Program-made: the position numbers and the translations under genes
Shown: positions 7,877-17,616 of the stretch, piece after piece
Position numbering within the stretch: the stretch's first letter is position 1
How the letters are laid out: each line of letters begins with the position of its first letter
Assembly: GCA_019456145.1 (NCBI GenBank)
Contig: VRUL01000002.1
Coordinates: forward strand, 62,001-126,000
Length of the DNA stretch: 64,000 nt
DNA from: Planctomycetota bacterium
GTDB lineage: Bacteria > Planctomycetota > Phycisphaerae > Sedimentisphaerales > Anaerobacaceae
Reading direction: 5' to 3'
The notes under the pieces: generated by a model
Told to the model about the DNA's origin: nothing
The model's database searches: none
The model's input: only the letters and a program-made list of their open reading frames with translations

Positions 7877-9682
7877 TTAGTTCATCTGACCTTCTATTAA
7901 TCGTATCAACCATAGCATGCCCGGTTCTTCCCGCTTAGGTCTTCTGTCACCTGGATTTCCGGGCTCGGTAAACTCGATGCCGATATTGTCAATTTCCTGA
8001 AAGTAGGAAAAATTCATCTCTCCGCGGCGGTCGTCTTTTACCTGAAACGTTATCTTTTCGATTATATCTTTTTCCATGTTAATGGTATAGAGAAGCTTGA
8101 CTTCTCTGTAGGTCACAAGGACTTCCACTTTAACTTCGTCAGGTGTATACCTGGTCTCAAACCACACCCACTCACGTACCGCATCCCGCCGAACCGTATC
8201 TATCGTGTGCAGCCCCATCCACGGCCGACCAAGCCCGGCAAAGCATGCTTGATTTACAATACTATCACCTACTTTCAATACCACCCACGGCCAATGACTT
8301 TGACTTACGGCGTATACAAAGGGCATCCTTCCTCTGCCCCGGACCTCTTTATCATCAATATGGCCTGTTATTTTGAAATAGGTCCAGCCTCGTTTGTGCA
8401 TTATGTCGCGATTATCAACCTCTATTGCCTCCGGAGGCCATTTATAGCGGAAATATTCTTCGTCCAGCACGTTCTTATGTTGTACTATCCGAAATTGATT
8501 TTCGTTCTCCTCTCCCCCGCTCCTTGTGATTACAAGCAAACCGTCTCCCCGGCCGGAAACATATTTCATCTCATGGTTTTGACCTTCAATCGTTGAAACA
8601 AAGTCTATAAAACCTGCACTGTCAGTAGGTAGTATCTGCACGTCAAGTCGGCTGTTCCACATCCGAAAGTTATTGGTGTAGATGGTATTGCTGTTTTTCA
8701 CAAAGCAGTAATTGGCCCGGTCGTCCTGCCACCATCGGCCGTAAGATTTCTTACGTTGCGAATCCCAGTTGACCAGTCTCAACATAACCGGTCCATCAAC
8801 ACTCCGCGGATAGTAGTACCAGCGTTCTTCAACGCCCCCCTGTGCAGGGTCCACCTGGCCCGTGATCTGCAAACTTGTTACCGGCTTTCGCTCCGGCCTG
8901 CCTGTTGTTACATCAAGTGCCGAAGTTGTCACCATAGCACCAACGGCCAACACGCCAGCCGTCGTCAGTGATAAAACAAGTGCCTTGCCGCTTACCGCCG
9001 CCACACTCGCCGCCAAACCAACCTTAGTAGCCGCCGCCGTTATTGACACGCCCGCCGCAGCGGCCTCGCTTTGAGCTGTGATTTTGCCAAACAAAACCAA
9101 GGCGCCCATCAGGAATCCTTTTCTAAAACCTTTACGGGAAAGTTGTTTTTGCAGGGCTTTTTTGGCCCGGCAAAACAGCACACGTGAGCTTAACTCACTA
9201 CACCCCATCAACTCCGAAATCTCCGAATACTCCATCTCTTCATAGCAGCGCATGACCAGTACTTTCCGATATCGGGGCTTCAACTCGCCCATTGTGCTGA
9301 TGATAACCTGCTTTAACTCCTCAGCCACCAGATTGGTCAAACCTGCCTGGCCCCCTGTAGACCCGCCCCGGGACTTCCGGGGTTTCGATACCGGTACAGC
9401 CCGCCGATGTTTTTCTTCCGTATAGTGCCGGCGTATCTTATTGAACGCAATCCCCCGCAGCCAGGGCCAAAATCTGTCCTCTCTTTGCAACTTGCCTAAT
9501 ACTTTAAACATCTCGAGCATACTCTCCTGCACAATGTCCTGGGCCAAATGCTCCCGTAATACAATCCGATAGACATACGCATACAATCTTCCTCGAACCA
9601 ACTTTGCCAGAGCCTCAAGGCTCTCCCTGCTGCCGAGCCGGGCTTGCTTCACCAACACGATGTAATCCTTATCCTCGTCCAT
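7877..9682 (-). CDS. ECF sigma factor with membrane-anchored C-terminal domain
   Basis: 601 residues. Residues about 15-90 are sigma-70 region 2 (LAQDIVQESMLEMFKVLGKL, then FWPWLRGIAFNKIRRHY). Residues about 125-182 are region 4 (LKPRYRKVLVMRCYEEMEYS with a helix-turn-helix and FCRAKKALQKQL). Ordinary ECF factors end here; this one continues about 420 residues. A hydrophobic segment (about 230-255, LSLTTAGVLAVGAMVTTSAL) probably crosses the membrane, and a beta-rich domain follows, presumably outside. Such extended ECF factors are known in planctomycetes, where the extension is thought to sense or restrain the sigma domain. It heads a minus-strand block with three pseudopilins, which may be its targets. 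Its 5' region holds a candidate small RNA. Confidence 0.85.
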   Translation of the reverse strand: MDEDKDYIVLVKQARLGSRESLEALAKLVRGRLYAYVYRIVLREHLAQDIVQESMLEMFKVLGKLQREDRFWPWLRGIAFNKIRRHYTEEKHRRAVPVSKPRKSRGGSTGGQAGLTNLVAEELKQVIISTMGELKPRYRKVLVMRCYEEMEYSEISELMGCSELSSRVLFCRAKKALQKQLSRKGFRKGFLMGALVLFGKITAQSEAAAAGVSITAAATKVGLAASVAAVSGKALVLSLTTAGVLAVGAMVTTSALDVTTGRPERKPVTSLQITGQVDPAQGGVEERWYYYPRSVDGPVMLRLVNWDSQRKKSYGRWWQDDRANYCFVKNSNTIYTNNFRMWNSRLDVQILPTDSAGFIDFVSTIEGQNHEMKYVSGRGDGLLVITRSGGEENENQFRIVQHKNVLDEEYFRYKWPPEAIEVDNRDIMHKRGWTYFKITGHIDDKEVRGRGRMPFVYAVSQSHWPWVVLKVGDSIVNQACFAGLGRPWMGLHTIDTVRRDAVREWVWFETRYTPDEVKVEVLVTYREVKLLYTINMEKDIIEKITFQVKDDRRGEMNFSYFQEIDNIGIEFTEPGNPGDRRPKREEPGMLWLIRLIEGQMN

Positions 9683-10341
9683 AGAATACCGACAATACGT
9701 GCAGCTATAACTATGTGCAGCTAACAGCGCGATTTGTTACACTCTATTTTAACATATTTCGCAAAATCTGATGAAAATCGGCCAAAAATCTGTGGAAATC
9801 ATCTGATTAGGTTGTAGTGTCCCCCCAAAACCCCGCTTTTTTGAACAAATCCCATATGATTACCCTCAACACAACAGAGACAATTCTGATAGTGCTTCTA
9901 AGGCACAGATTAAAATGGAGGCTTTAGGAGCCCTACGGTCAACTGGAGTAGAATGTAAAAAGCCCCTGCCTGCGAGGAGAGGGAGAGAGGAAGGGGCAGG
10001 GGCGTAAAAAAAATCTTCCACTTTTTTATACGAACCAAATCCTGTGTTGGTTCTGGCAGGATGGGCGCATCAGGGCTGCTTGATAACCTACAGGATAAGT
10101 GCCGGTTCGGCTTTCCTTGTGCTCGGCGGGAGGATTCGGAGTAATTCTGCCCGTATTTATTCAGGAAAGAACATATACAGGCCCGTTTTTTGTAAAAATT
10201 CCTTCTTGTGCGTCTATAAATTGAACAAGGTTGTCGGTCTTTTCGATCAGGTTCCGGCCAACACTACGGAGCATCAGATCATCTGTAAGACTATCTAAAC
10301 CTCAAGACCGGAAACAAACATTCGCAATTGCAGGAATCATC
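9683..10341. other. Intergenic region upstream of the sigma factor
   Basis: Contains the copy 3 small-RNA candidate (9956-10018). Around 9775-9810 the plus strand carries AAAAATCTGTGGAAATCATC, resembling the minus-strand tail found downstream of copies 1, 2 and 4. Nothing coding is seen. Confidence 0.5.
9956..10018 (-). ncRNA. Candidate small RNA, C/U-rich-loop family, copy 3
   Basis: On the minus strand a perfect 9-bp stem (GCCCCTGCC, 10003-9995, with GGCAGGGGC, 9970-9962) holds a 24-base loop made almost only of C and U, and a run of five T follows. The stem differs from copies 1 and 2 but pairs fully. Upstream are GAACCA, 17 bases and TATAAA (10030-10025), the same arrangement as in copy 4. 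The gene order is 3' end of the DNRLRE gene, this RNA, then the start of the sigma gene. It could instead be only the terminator of the upstream gene. Confidence 0.5.
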
Positions 10342-11238
10342 TCACTGCAGCCAATGCAATACAAACTCCCACAGGTCTAAATAATCCACATTGCCGTCAG
10401 GATTTCCTACGGGTGCCATGTCGGCGCGATTACACCAGTCGTTGAGGGCTTCGCAGTCGGTTGCTTTCCATTCGTTGGCAAACAGAGCGTGATCCGCAAA
10501 ATTGATAAAACCGCTATCGTCCAGGTCCGCTATCTTGATGTATTCGATTGTCAACAGTGGGCGGTTGGCGACTGTCGCGTTTTCTCTGGAGCCGAATCTT
10601 CGGGCCGTTTGTATTATGCTTTCATTGGTCAATAGCGACCAGCCAAAGTTATTGTTTGGATCGTCCAGCCATGATTGCACATCCGCAACCATTTGTGCGG
10701 TCGAACCCCAGGTGTAATCTCCGGCCAGTTTGTCCACAGACTGACTGCCGCTGACCGTACCGGAGAAATCACCTCCGGGATTGACCCAGAAAGCTGTATT
10801 GAAAAATGTATGCAGCCAGGTGGCGTCGCCGGTAGTGGCAGGTGCGCCCCCGCCGCCGGTGAGCCCTGAGTTGGAAGTGCCTTCGCCCCAGTCCTGCAGT
10901 ACACGGCGCAATTCCACGATTCGACTGGACAAGTCCCTGGTTCGCAACAAGCTAAGTTTAAGGGTGACACTGGTGATAGTCGAACCAGGCGGAACATTCA
11001 CATCAACATCGAACCAGATCAGGCCCCTCTTTATTTGGGGAGGAGCAATGCCCCCTGACAAGCCCGTGAATATATTCGGTCCAATGCCGTTGCTGAGGGT
11101 GCCGGTCGCACTTTCAAAAAGTGTATTGTCCCTGCCGGCAGGGATTTGAATGACCTCTACGCCCGATACCGACTGCAATAGGGTAAGTGTAAGTAATAAT
11201 CCCAGACTTAGTAGAATACGATTTTGAATCTTTTTCAT
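10342..11238 (-). CDS. Secreted DNRLRE-domain protein with dockerin-like tail
   Basis: The start at 11238 is set by AGAGG eight bases upstream and by the signal peptide beginning MKKIQNRILLSLGLLL. After the signal comes a DNRLRE-type beta-sandwich (IQIPAGRDNTLFE, RGLIWFDVDV, later SWLDDPNNNFGWSLL, RFGSRENATVANRPLLTIEY), a domain of secreted and surface proteins in bacteria. The C-terminus is a dockerin-like pair of calcium-loop segments (DLDDSGFINFADHALFANEW and a later GNPDGNVDYLDLWEFVLHW). In planctomycetes such tails are common on secreted proteins and their role is unclear. The paralogous tail form recurs in the protein at 33.2-35.2 kb. Confidence 0.8.
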   Translation of the reverse strand: MKKIQNRILLSLGLLLTLTLLQSVSGVEVIQIPAGRDNTLFESATGTLSNGIGPNIFTGLSGGIAPPQIKRGLIWFDVDVNVPPGSTITSVTLKLSLLRTRDLSSRIVELRRVLQDWGEGTSNSGLTGGGGAPATTGDATWLHTFFNTAFWVNPGGDFSGTVSGSQSVDKLAGDYTWGSTAQMVADVQSWLDDPNNNFGWSLLTNESIIQTARRFGSRENATVANRPLLTIEYIKIADLDDSGFINFADHALFANEWKATDCEALNDWCNRADMAPVGNPDGNVDYLDLWEFVLHWLQ

Positions 11239-11340
11239 GTTAAAAACCTCTACCAGATAGACAGGGGCACAGTCCTTGTACAGGAACAGGTACCGTTTCA
11301 TACTTTATGTTTACAGTCATAGTTCCAGTTTGCAGTTTGG

Positions 11341-13518
11341 CTACCTGCGACGTCCATTATTAAGGTCTCCACTATTAGGATTTCTATCGTTACTCGGCGG
11401 TACGATACGCACGCAGTCTGAAACACTAAATGCATCGCCATCAAGCAAATTCCCGTTGAGAGTCAGCACGACAAATTCATTGAAAGAACCGTCCTGCAGC
11501 AATTTGGAAACGATATCCTGCGTGTCGAATCTAAGAACAAGGTCGGCGATACCGTCTGGTTCTGTTTCAGCACAGTCGCACAATTCCCCAGTGACAGGTG
11601 CCGTGACATCCTCGGTTGCAACCCGGATAGGGGAGACAGTCGCAGGAAGGATTTGGCCGCGAATTTCACCGGGCGGATTGCGGCTCGAATGGATGTTAAT
11701 GTAAGCTAAACCATCCAGGATAATTTGTTTCTGTTCATCAGTCAGGATAATGGAAAAGTCTTCGAAACTACCCGGTCCCGGAATCGCGAACAGCACACCG
11801 GCGTTGGCGTTGGGCATGGCCGGACCGTGGACATGTTGTGCTGTTTGTGTTCCCAGTAATCCTTCAATAGTCAAGCCCAGGGTGAACTCATTCGTATTGA
11901 TGTTTAGAGTCATCAAGGCCTGGCCCGCAGCAGTACTGCCGGTCCCGGCGCCCGCGTTGGCCTGGTCACCGTCAAGAGAAGCCGTGAAAAGGCGAACAGG
12001 ACCGCCGCGGCTTATAGTCAGAGTGGAAACATCGACATCGGTTACATCAAAACCTTCTGTCCCCACAAGGGCAACGGGCAGGACACCGTGGGATCGTGGA
12101 TTCAGCGGATTGGGACAGCCGCCGGGTTTGATGTCCAGGGTTGGTTGCGCCGGCACTACGATGCGCTCGACAACGCCGGACTCACCCACAGGTGCCAGAG
12201 CGGTAGAACCGCAGGCATAGACATCCCCATCTTCGTCCTCACCAAAGCCTTTAAGGAACAATCCATAGGGAAGGTCATCGGCGCCAATCTGGAATTCCCG
12301 AATTTCATAATCACCGGGTGTGGGCTCTTCCAGAAAATAAAGACGGCCTGAAGGGACTGAAAATTGACCACTGAAGTCACCGAAAACATACTTGCCAACC
12401 AGAGATGGGCTTCGCGAACCACGGTAGACAAAGCCTCCGATTACTGTAATGCCGCCTTCCGGGCTAAAGCCGCTACCGGGATGAGAATATTCGGCAATCG
12501 GATCCAGCAGGGGCTCACCTAAAGGGCCCGTGTCAGGACAACTCAGCGGTGGCGAGAGAGGATTGAATGGATCGAAACAGTGAAAGCCCTCCCGGACCAC
12601 CCAGCCGTAATTACCACCTTTTACAACGATATTAATTTCCTCAAATAGATTCTGGCCAACGTCGGCCAGGAATAGGCTTCCGTCACCACCAGGGCCGTCG
12701 TCGAACGAGAAACGATATGGATTGCGCATCCCGTAAGCGTAGATTTCATCCACTCCGGGTAGGCCGACGAAGGGATTGTCGGACGGAATCGCATAGGCCA
12801 AACCCGCTTGTGGCGGGCTGTCAACATCAATACGCAGAATGGACCCCAGGGCTGTCTCGATATTCTGCCCGTTGCCTATCGGACCATGGGAAACAGGACT
12901 GTCGGCAAGTCCGTCATGGGCGCCGCCGCCGTCCCCAAGAGTGAAGTATAAAAAACCGTCCGGACCAAAGGCTACATTGCCCGCATCATGATTGAACTGA
13001 GGCTCTTCAATGGTAAACAGGATGATCTCAGAAGCGGGGTCCGCCAAATCGGGATTGTCGGCCGAGACGGAATACTCGGCCAATACCGCACTATGGCAAC
13101 CGCGTGAGGTACCGAAACAGGGTTCGGACAAATCACCGTCACGCGGAACACTGTAGCGAATGAAAAATCTCCCGTTTGTTGAGTAATCAGGATGAAACGC
13201 CAAACCAAGGAGACCCCGCTCATCAAAAAATGCATTTAGTGCGGGGAGTTTGTCTGCGATGTCCAAAAAAGGTGTGGGCAAGAGTACATCATTTTCCACG
13301 ATTCGAATCTGGCCTGACTGTTCGACAATAAACAACCGCCCTGAGCCATCGCCTGCGTGTGTTGCATAAATGGGCGCAGTCAGGCCGGTCGCCACTGTCT
13401 CAAGCTTGATGACAATGTCACCCTTCGGAATTTCAGCCGATGTATAACTCGTCAATAAAACGATAATTGTGGTAAAGAAAAAAGCTACCTTGCGCATTTG
13501 AGTTTTACAATTCTTCAT
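11341..13518 (-). CDS. Secreted glucose/sorbosone dehydrogenase-like protein with CHRD domain
   Basis: 725 residues from the start at 13518, chosen because a perfect AGGAGG stands seven bases upstream; the open frame upstream of it is not needed. A signal peptide (VAFFFTTIIVLLTSYTSA) is followed by a six-bladed propeller of the soluble PQQ glucose/sorbosone dehydrogenase type (LTAPIYATHAGDGSGRLFIV, GLLGLAFHPDY, FGPDGFLYFTLGDGGGAHDG, YGMRNPYRFSFD, DVGQNLFEEIN, GGNYGW). After about residue 480 comes a linker and a CHRD domain (LNINTNEFTLGLTIEGL, HVHGP, ILDGLAYINIHSSRNPPGEI), known from chordin-like and bacterial secreted proteins. The tail may bind a surface polymer. Oxidation of sugars is the family expectation; the actual substrate is unknown. 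Confidence 0.8.
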   Translation of the reverse strand: MKNCKTQMRKVAFFFTTIIVLLTSYTSAEIPKGDIVIKLETVATGLTAPIYATHAGDGSGRLFIVEQSGQIRIVENDVLLPTPFLDIADKLPALNAFFDERGLLGLAFHPDYSTNGRFFIRYSVPRDGDLSEPCFGTSRGCHSAVLAEYSVSADNPDLADPASEIILFTIEEPQFNHDAGNVAFGPDGFLYFTLGDGGGAHDGLADSPVSHGPIGNGQNIETALGSILRIDVDSPPQAGLAYAIPSDNPFVGLPGVDEIYAYGMRNPYRFSFDDGPGGDGSLFLADVGQNLFEEINIVVKGGNYGWVVREGFHCFDPFNPLSPPLSCPDTGPLGEPLLDPIAEYSHPGSGFSPEGGITVIGGFVYRGSRSPSLVGKYVFGDFSGQFSVPSGRLYFLEEPTPGDYEIREFQIGADDLPYGLFLKGFGEDEDGDVYACGSTALAPVGESGVVERIVVPAQPTLDIKPGGCPNPLNPRSHGVLPVALVGTEGFDVTDVDVSTLTISRGGPVRLFTASLDGDQANAGAGTGSTAAGQALMTLNINTNEFTLGLTIEGLLGTQTAQHVHGPAMPNANAGVLFAIPGPGSFEDFSIILTDEQKQIILDGLAYINIHSSRNPPGEIRGQILPATVSPIRVATEDVTAPVTGELCDCAETEPDGIADLVLRFDTQDIVSKLLQDGSFNEFVVLTLNGNLLDGDAFSVSDCVRIVPPSNDRNPNSGDLNNGRRR

Positions 13519-14078
13519 GTTTGAGCCTCCTAATTTGAGTAATTTGTTTTTTGGATATACATTCTTGTGTTTGTGCGATACTGTGATTCTACGTCTGGCA
13601 CATTGGCCAAAGTGCAATCGTAAGAAATGGAACTGTTGAAAATACCAAGTCGTCCAATTGTCATACCCAGATGTTAATCTCTTTTGCATAGTCATTTTTA
13701 TACATCCCATAATAACAACATGTTCGTTTTTGTAAATCGGGGTATGGCATGATTCTCTTATCAGTGAAATTATGTTTGTTTGCGTAGGGGAACACCCCAC
13801 AAAACACCTTCTCATCCGGGAAGAAACGCTTTCAGGAATCCGAAAAAGGCTGCCTAATTATGTCACACTCTGTGGCTAAAAACTATAGCCACATATATGA
13901 ACTATAAGAAAAAGATTAAGTTGAGATTAATTCCCTCGATGACATTGATTAACAGCGTGGGTGATTTTGAAGACCGACGGTGAGTTTTGAGTAAAATTTA
14001 ATGCCGATTTATGAAAAAGACTATCAGACTACCCACCGAGATCGGCGACGCCCCAAAGTCTTTGTTCCATACTACCGG
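13519..14078. other. Intergenic region with a short repeat
   Basis: No gene is seen. The stretch GCCGATTTATGAAAAAGACT at 14003-14022 recurs with small changes at 15795-15818, in both cases beyond the 3' end of a minus-strand gene. Confidence 0.4.
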
Positions 14079-15683
14079 TCACGGTGTGACATGAGTGGCC
14101 CATAGATATCGGTTCGAGGCAACGTAAAGAACACCATTGGCTGCGATTGGTGTGCTGCAGACGGGCGCCGACATCCGCATCTTGCTGAGCAGTTTGGATT
14201 TTCTGCCGGCTGCCATGATATAGAGCATTCTCTTGTTGCCGAAGTACAGCTTGCCGTCGGCAACCAGAGGTCCTCCCCAGGTCTCATCCTTTGTCTCATA
14301 TACCCAGCAGCGTTTTCCCGTCTCGGCATCAACGCAGTGAAGCCGTCCGGCAACATCAACCACATACAGTAATCCGTCGGCAACAGCCGCCGTCGCCATG
14401 CTCCGATCTATATCGTCGTAGGTCCAGATGACACCGGTTTTGGTAATGTCACCGGTTTTCGACGCGTCGATACAATGCAGCATTCCTTTGCCGCGTCCGT
14501 GAGCGGGGTCCTGGCCGATTGCCACATACACTCGGCCTTCGTGAAAAACCGGCGTTGCTATGATCTGGCTTGGACCGAGGTAATTGCCGTCGTTCTTATT
14601 GGGGCTGCTGGACTTACGTCTGTCACCACGGTAATAAGGGATCGGTTTACCATCAAGGAATCTGTACTCGGCCGGGTTGCAGTCGTAGGACCAGACCTTC
14701 TTCAAGGACACCGGTTTCTCACCGGCGGCCGCCAGGGCTTCGAAAGCATAGCATATACCGTCTCCGCCCCCGAAAAAGATAAGCGTCTTATCACCGACTT
14801 TTCCCGACGAGGGGGACGCCCACTGTGCGTGCCACATACGTGTACCGATTTCCTCGGCGTCGGTGGCCAGAAGTCGCCCCGTCATTTTATCCAATACGAC
14901 CAAACTGGGAGCTTGAGGAGCTAAAACTTTCGTGTGGGGTTTATCCACGCCATTCGACGTACCGACATAAAGCATGTCACCCACAATCAACGCCGAACAA
15001 CTGGCGGCATCGTGAGGAAAGACTCCAAGCTCATCGATCAAATCGAACCGCCAGATAATGTCCCCGTCTTGTTCGGTCAATTTGACAGGTGTTTTGCCGG
15101 TGCCGGCCATGTATTGTGCTTCGTCCATGAAGGGGCCGTCGTTCCCATTAGCCTGACCCCTGACATCCAGGCATATGACCTCGTCGGCGCAGGTTAAAAT
15201 ATACACACGATCTCCGTCCACATTAGGCGATGAGCACACACCGAGATACTGATGACCAAAGTGTATAAGGGGCGGCAGTTTGCGCCGTTCAGGTATAGCC
15301 AACTGCCAGAGCAGCTTACCGCTGGCTTCGTCGAAGCATTTGAGAAGTCCACCCTTGGTAAAGTCGAACCTTGGATCGGCCGACAGTGTCTGGGCATTGG
15401 TGCCGACAAAGACCCTGCCGTCGGCAACGGTTGGATTACCATAGGCAAAGGCGCCGAGCCTGGCTATCCATTTGACATTCCTTGCTTTCTCGCCGTTGCT
15501 ACCTTGGCCGCTTGCCTTTTTCCTGTCCGCTTCAAAGGAGTCGGGCAGGTTCTTCTCCTGCGAAACCATGTTCCGGTTATTTGTTCCGCCCCATTGTGAC
15601 CAGTCAGCGGCTTGGGCCCAAGCCGAAGTGATTAAGATGCAAACAACAGTGACAACATGCGATAAAGACCGATTCAAAAGCAT
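14079..15683 (-). CDS. Secreted PQQ-like beta-propeller protein
   Basis: 534 residues. The signal peptide (VVTVVCILITSAWAQA) is preceded by AAGGAG seven bases before the ATG. The body is a beta-propeller of the PQQ/quinoprotein-like type with repeating blades (GRVFVGTNA, GKLLWQLAIP, DGDRVYILTCADEVICLDVR, GRVYVAIGQDP, DGLLYVVDVAGRLHCVDAET, GKLYFGNKRMLYIMAAGRKS). The opening DWSQWGGTNNRNMVS is typical of planctomycete propellers annotated as outer-membrane assembly BamB-like. I see no clear PQQ-dehydrogenase heme site, so enzymatic activity is uncertain. It could be a periplasmic binding or scaffolding protein. Confidence 0.8.
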   Translation of the reverse strand: MLLNRSLSHVVTVVCILITSAWAQAADWSQWGGTNNRNMVSQEKNLPDSFEADRKKASGQGSNGEKARNVKWIARLGAFAYGNPTVADGRVFVGTNAQTLSADPRFDFTKGGLLKCFDEASGKLLWQLAIPERRKLPPLIHFGHQYLGVCSSPNVDGDRVYILTCADEVICLDVRGQANGNDGPFMDEAQYMAGTGKTPVKLTEQDGDIIWRFDLIDELGVFPHDAASCSALIVGDMLYVGTSNGVDKPHTKVLAPQAPSLVVLDKMTGRLLATDAEEIGTRMWHAQWASPSSGKVGDKTLIFFGGGDGICYAFEALAAAGEKPVSLKKVWSYDCNPAEYRFLDGKPIPYYRGDRRKSSSPNKNDGNYLGPSQIIATPVFHEGRVYVAIGQDPAHGRGKGMLHCIDASKTGDITKTGVIWTYDDIDRSMATAAVADGLLYVVDVAGRLHCVDAETGKRCWVYETKDETWGGPLVADGKLYFGNKRMLYIMAAGRKSKLLSKMRMSAPVCSTPIAANGVLYVASNRYLWATHVTP

Positions 15684-15871
15684 GGTTCTTCTCCTTGTGT
15701 ATTATATTTGCCCGAAAAGATGGCTTCAGCAACACTATGCTACACTTTTCAAGCTGAAAATCAAGGTAAAATAGATCTGATTAGCATATCTTAAGCCCGA
15801 TTTTTGAAAAAGACTATCTAACAGTAAATGTCGGTTTAGGCATGATATCCCCCTGAGCAGGAGCGTTTGCC

Positions 15872-16879
15872 TCACTTGGAGATGCTTCTTCCTCGGCCTG
15901 AGGGATTGCGAGTAGTTGGCTTGAATTTGATTGAGTCTGTCATGCTGACTCTATCGCCCCAGTACTTATAATAGTAGAATTGATTGTTACGAAGTACTTT
16001 GTCGTTGCGAATGTGAGAAAGATAAATGTAAACCGGTTTCATCTGGCCGAATGCTTTGTTTCGGAACATCGTGTTTTCTACATCGCCCCAGCTTGGTTCG
16101 AAAGGGGCCCAGCCGTACTTTTTCAGATAGACCTCGGCCCAATGATGTTTTGATGTGACGCCGTCGAATCGCTCCGTATATCCAGAGGCGACTCTGGCCG
16201 GGATGTTCTTTGCCCTGCATATAGCGACGAACAAATCAGAGTACTCGGAACAATCACCTTTTCCCTGCTTGAGGGCCTTGACTGCGCCCCAGTCTTCTTT
16301 GCCGTGGAGTGTGTAATCCAAATTATCGACGACATAGCCATATATGCTTTTGACAACATCTACTTCTGTTTTACCTTCTATGATCTTTGCGATTTCGTAT
16401 ATCTGCAAGTGATCTTTTTCAATATTCTTTTCCTGCTTTACAAAGTCCTCGAAACCAGGACCTTGCGCAAGGTCTTTAAGGCGCATTGCTCGCGCGGTTA
16501 ACAGGTCATACCTGGACAATTCGGCCTTGATGCTTATTTTCACCTTCATTCGTTTTTGAGGTCTGATAAAGACAAACTCGGCGTATTTGTTTCCATTTCC
16601 CTGAAAAACCCTTGGCGATTTGGGAGAGTATTTTATGTCCACAATCTTCTGTTTACCGGGTATTGTCTGCGGCAGTGCGACGATGAGACTTATCTTGAAA
16701 GTTTCTCCCGGGACAGCAAAATCATAAGACAATTCGAACTCTACCGTATTGTTATTCTGGATTATTGGCTTGCGAGGTCGAACCTGGTATTGCCTTCTCT
16801 GCCGCAGTACGGTCCGGCCGTTTGCGTCCGGCAGAGGCAACGAACTAATCAACACCAAAATGAGAAATATTCTTCGCAA
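15872..16879 (-). CDS. Secreted transglutaminase-like protein
   Basis: 335 residues with a TTG start, the only usable start because an in-frame TGA lies just upstream; GAGGAAG precedes it. A signal peptide (FLILVLISSLPLPDANG) leads to a beta-rich region and then a transglutaminase-like core at about residues 180-280. The Cys is in GKGDCSEYSDLF, the His in KHHWAEVYL and the Asp in FEPSWGD, giving a complete triad. The family acts as cysteine peptidase or amide cross-linker; substrate unknown. It is only distantly like the lipoprotein at 0.3-1.6 kb, which uses the same fold. Confidence 0.85.
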   Translation of the reverse strand: MRRIFLILVLISSLPLPDANGRTVLRQRRQYQVRPRKPIIQNNNTVEFELSYDFAVPGETFKISLIVALPQTIPGKQKIVDIKYSPKSPRVFQGNGNKYAEFVFIRPQKRMKVKISIKAELSRYDLLTARAMRLKDLAQGPGFEDFVKQEKNIEKDHLQIYEIAKIIEGKTEVDVVKSIYGYVVDNLDYTLHGKEDWGAVKALKQGKGDCSEYSDLFVAICRAKNIPARVASGYTERFDGVTSKHHWAEVYLKKYGWAPFEPSWGDVENTMFRNKAFGQMKPVYIYLSHIRNDKVLRNNQFYYYKYWGDRVSMTDSIKFKPTTRNPSGRGRSISK

Positions 16880-17505
16880 CTGTATTGAGCTTCCTCAGAG
16901 GATTACCAGCATGAATCACCTGAGATGTCCTGTACTTACGACTTAAAAACACCACCATAACTTCCTATATTCTTACAATATCAAATTCATCCTGAAATTG
17001 CAAGTGTTTTCGACTTCAAACGTCGGGGGGTTTTCATAAATTGTCCTCATCAAATCCTTGCAAAGCCGGGAACAGACATAATAGGTACTCTGTGGAGATT
17101 CTGTAGGCTGGTGACTTAAGAGTCTATCCGAATAACCGGGACGTTATGAGGCCGAGCGAAAAGTTCGAGGCCAAGGCGGCCGGGGCAAAATCGCCGCAGG
17201 TGTAGCCAAAGCGATTTCAACTTATTTTCTCCCTTCATAGCTTTTCTCGGTTGGTATAAGTTGAGGAAATTGTATGCCATCGAAATTCTAAAAAAGGCAA
17301 AGAAAGAAGCAAATTGGCATAGTCAGTGGCTCATTTTTTAATACCGTACAACCGTATTCCTGCCTGAAAAATAGGGTTCCCAACAGACTCCTCGACTCCG
17401 CTCGGGATTACAAATGGTAGCTGAAGGGGACTGAATATCGCCTTTTTTTGCAAAATCAGGTAGTTTCCACAGTTTTTTGGATTGCCGGGCTGGTATGGCC
17501 GATAT
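16880..17505. other. Intergenic region
   Basis: About 600 bases without a credible gene. A GC-rich stretch at 17150-17210 and a cgactccgctcggg segment near 17395 look like dispersed-repeat DNA, but I cannot assign them. Confidence 0.35.
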
Positions 17506-17581
17506 AGAAAAAAGCTCCTGTTCAGCGGAGGGAGAGGAGAAAGCGAGATAATGAACAGGAGCTTAAATGCAAAAATAGAAC
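17506..17581 (-). ncRNA. Candidate small RNA, C/U-rich-loop family, copy 2
   Basis: The best copy of the family. Starting just below a strong promoter, the minus strand has a short 5' leader, then a perfect 12-bp stem (AGCTCCTGTTCA, 17563-17552, with TGAACAGGAGCT, 17524-17513), and then TTTTTT. This is the form of an intrinsic terminator, but with a 27-base loop of C and U (CTTTCTCCTCTCCCTCCGC) that could pair with purine-rich ribosome-binding sites. The predicted RNA is about 75 nt. It lies between the 3' end of the MEDS kinase gene and the transglutaminase gene. Copy 1 near 28.2 kb is almost identical, leader included. Confidence 0.6.
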
Positions 17582-17587
17582 GACGTG

Positions 17588-17616
17588 AATTTACAATCCT
17601 TTGCCGGGGAAGTCAA
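17588..17616 (-). promoter_or_regulatory. Promoter of small RNA copy 2
   Basis: TTGACT (17616-17611), 17-base spacer, TAAATT (17593-17588) on the minus strand. The spacer is nearly the same as in copy 1. Confidence 0.6.

Noticed and set aside
17506-17581. Reading the hairpin family on the plus strand (purine-rich loop)
   Set aside because: On the plus strand there is no promoter at the right place and no U-run after the stem; both fit only on the minus strand.
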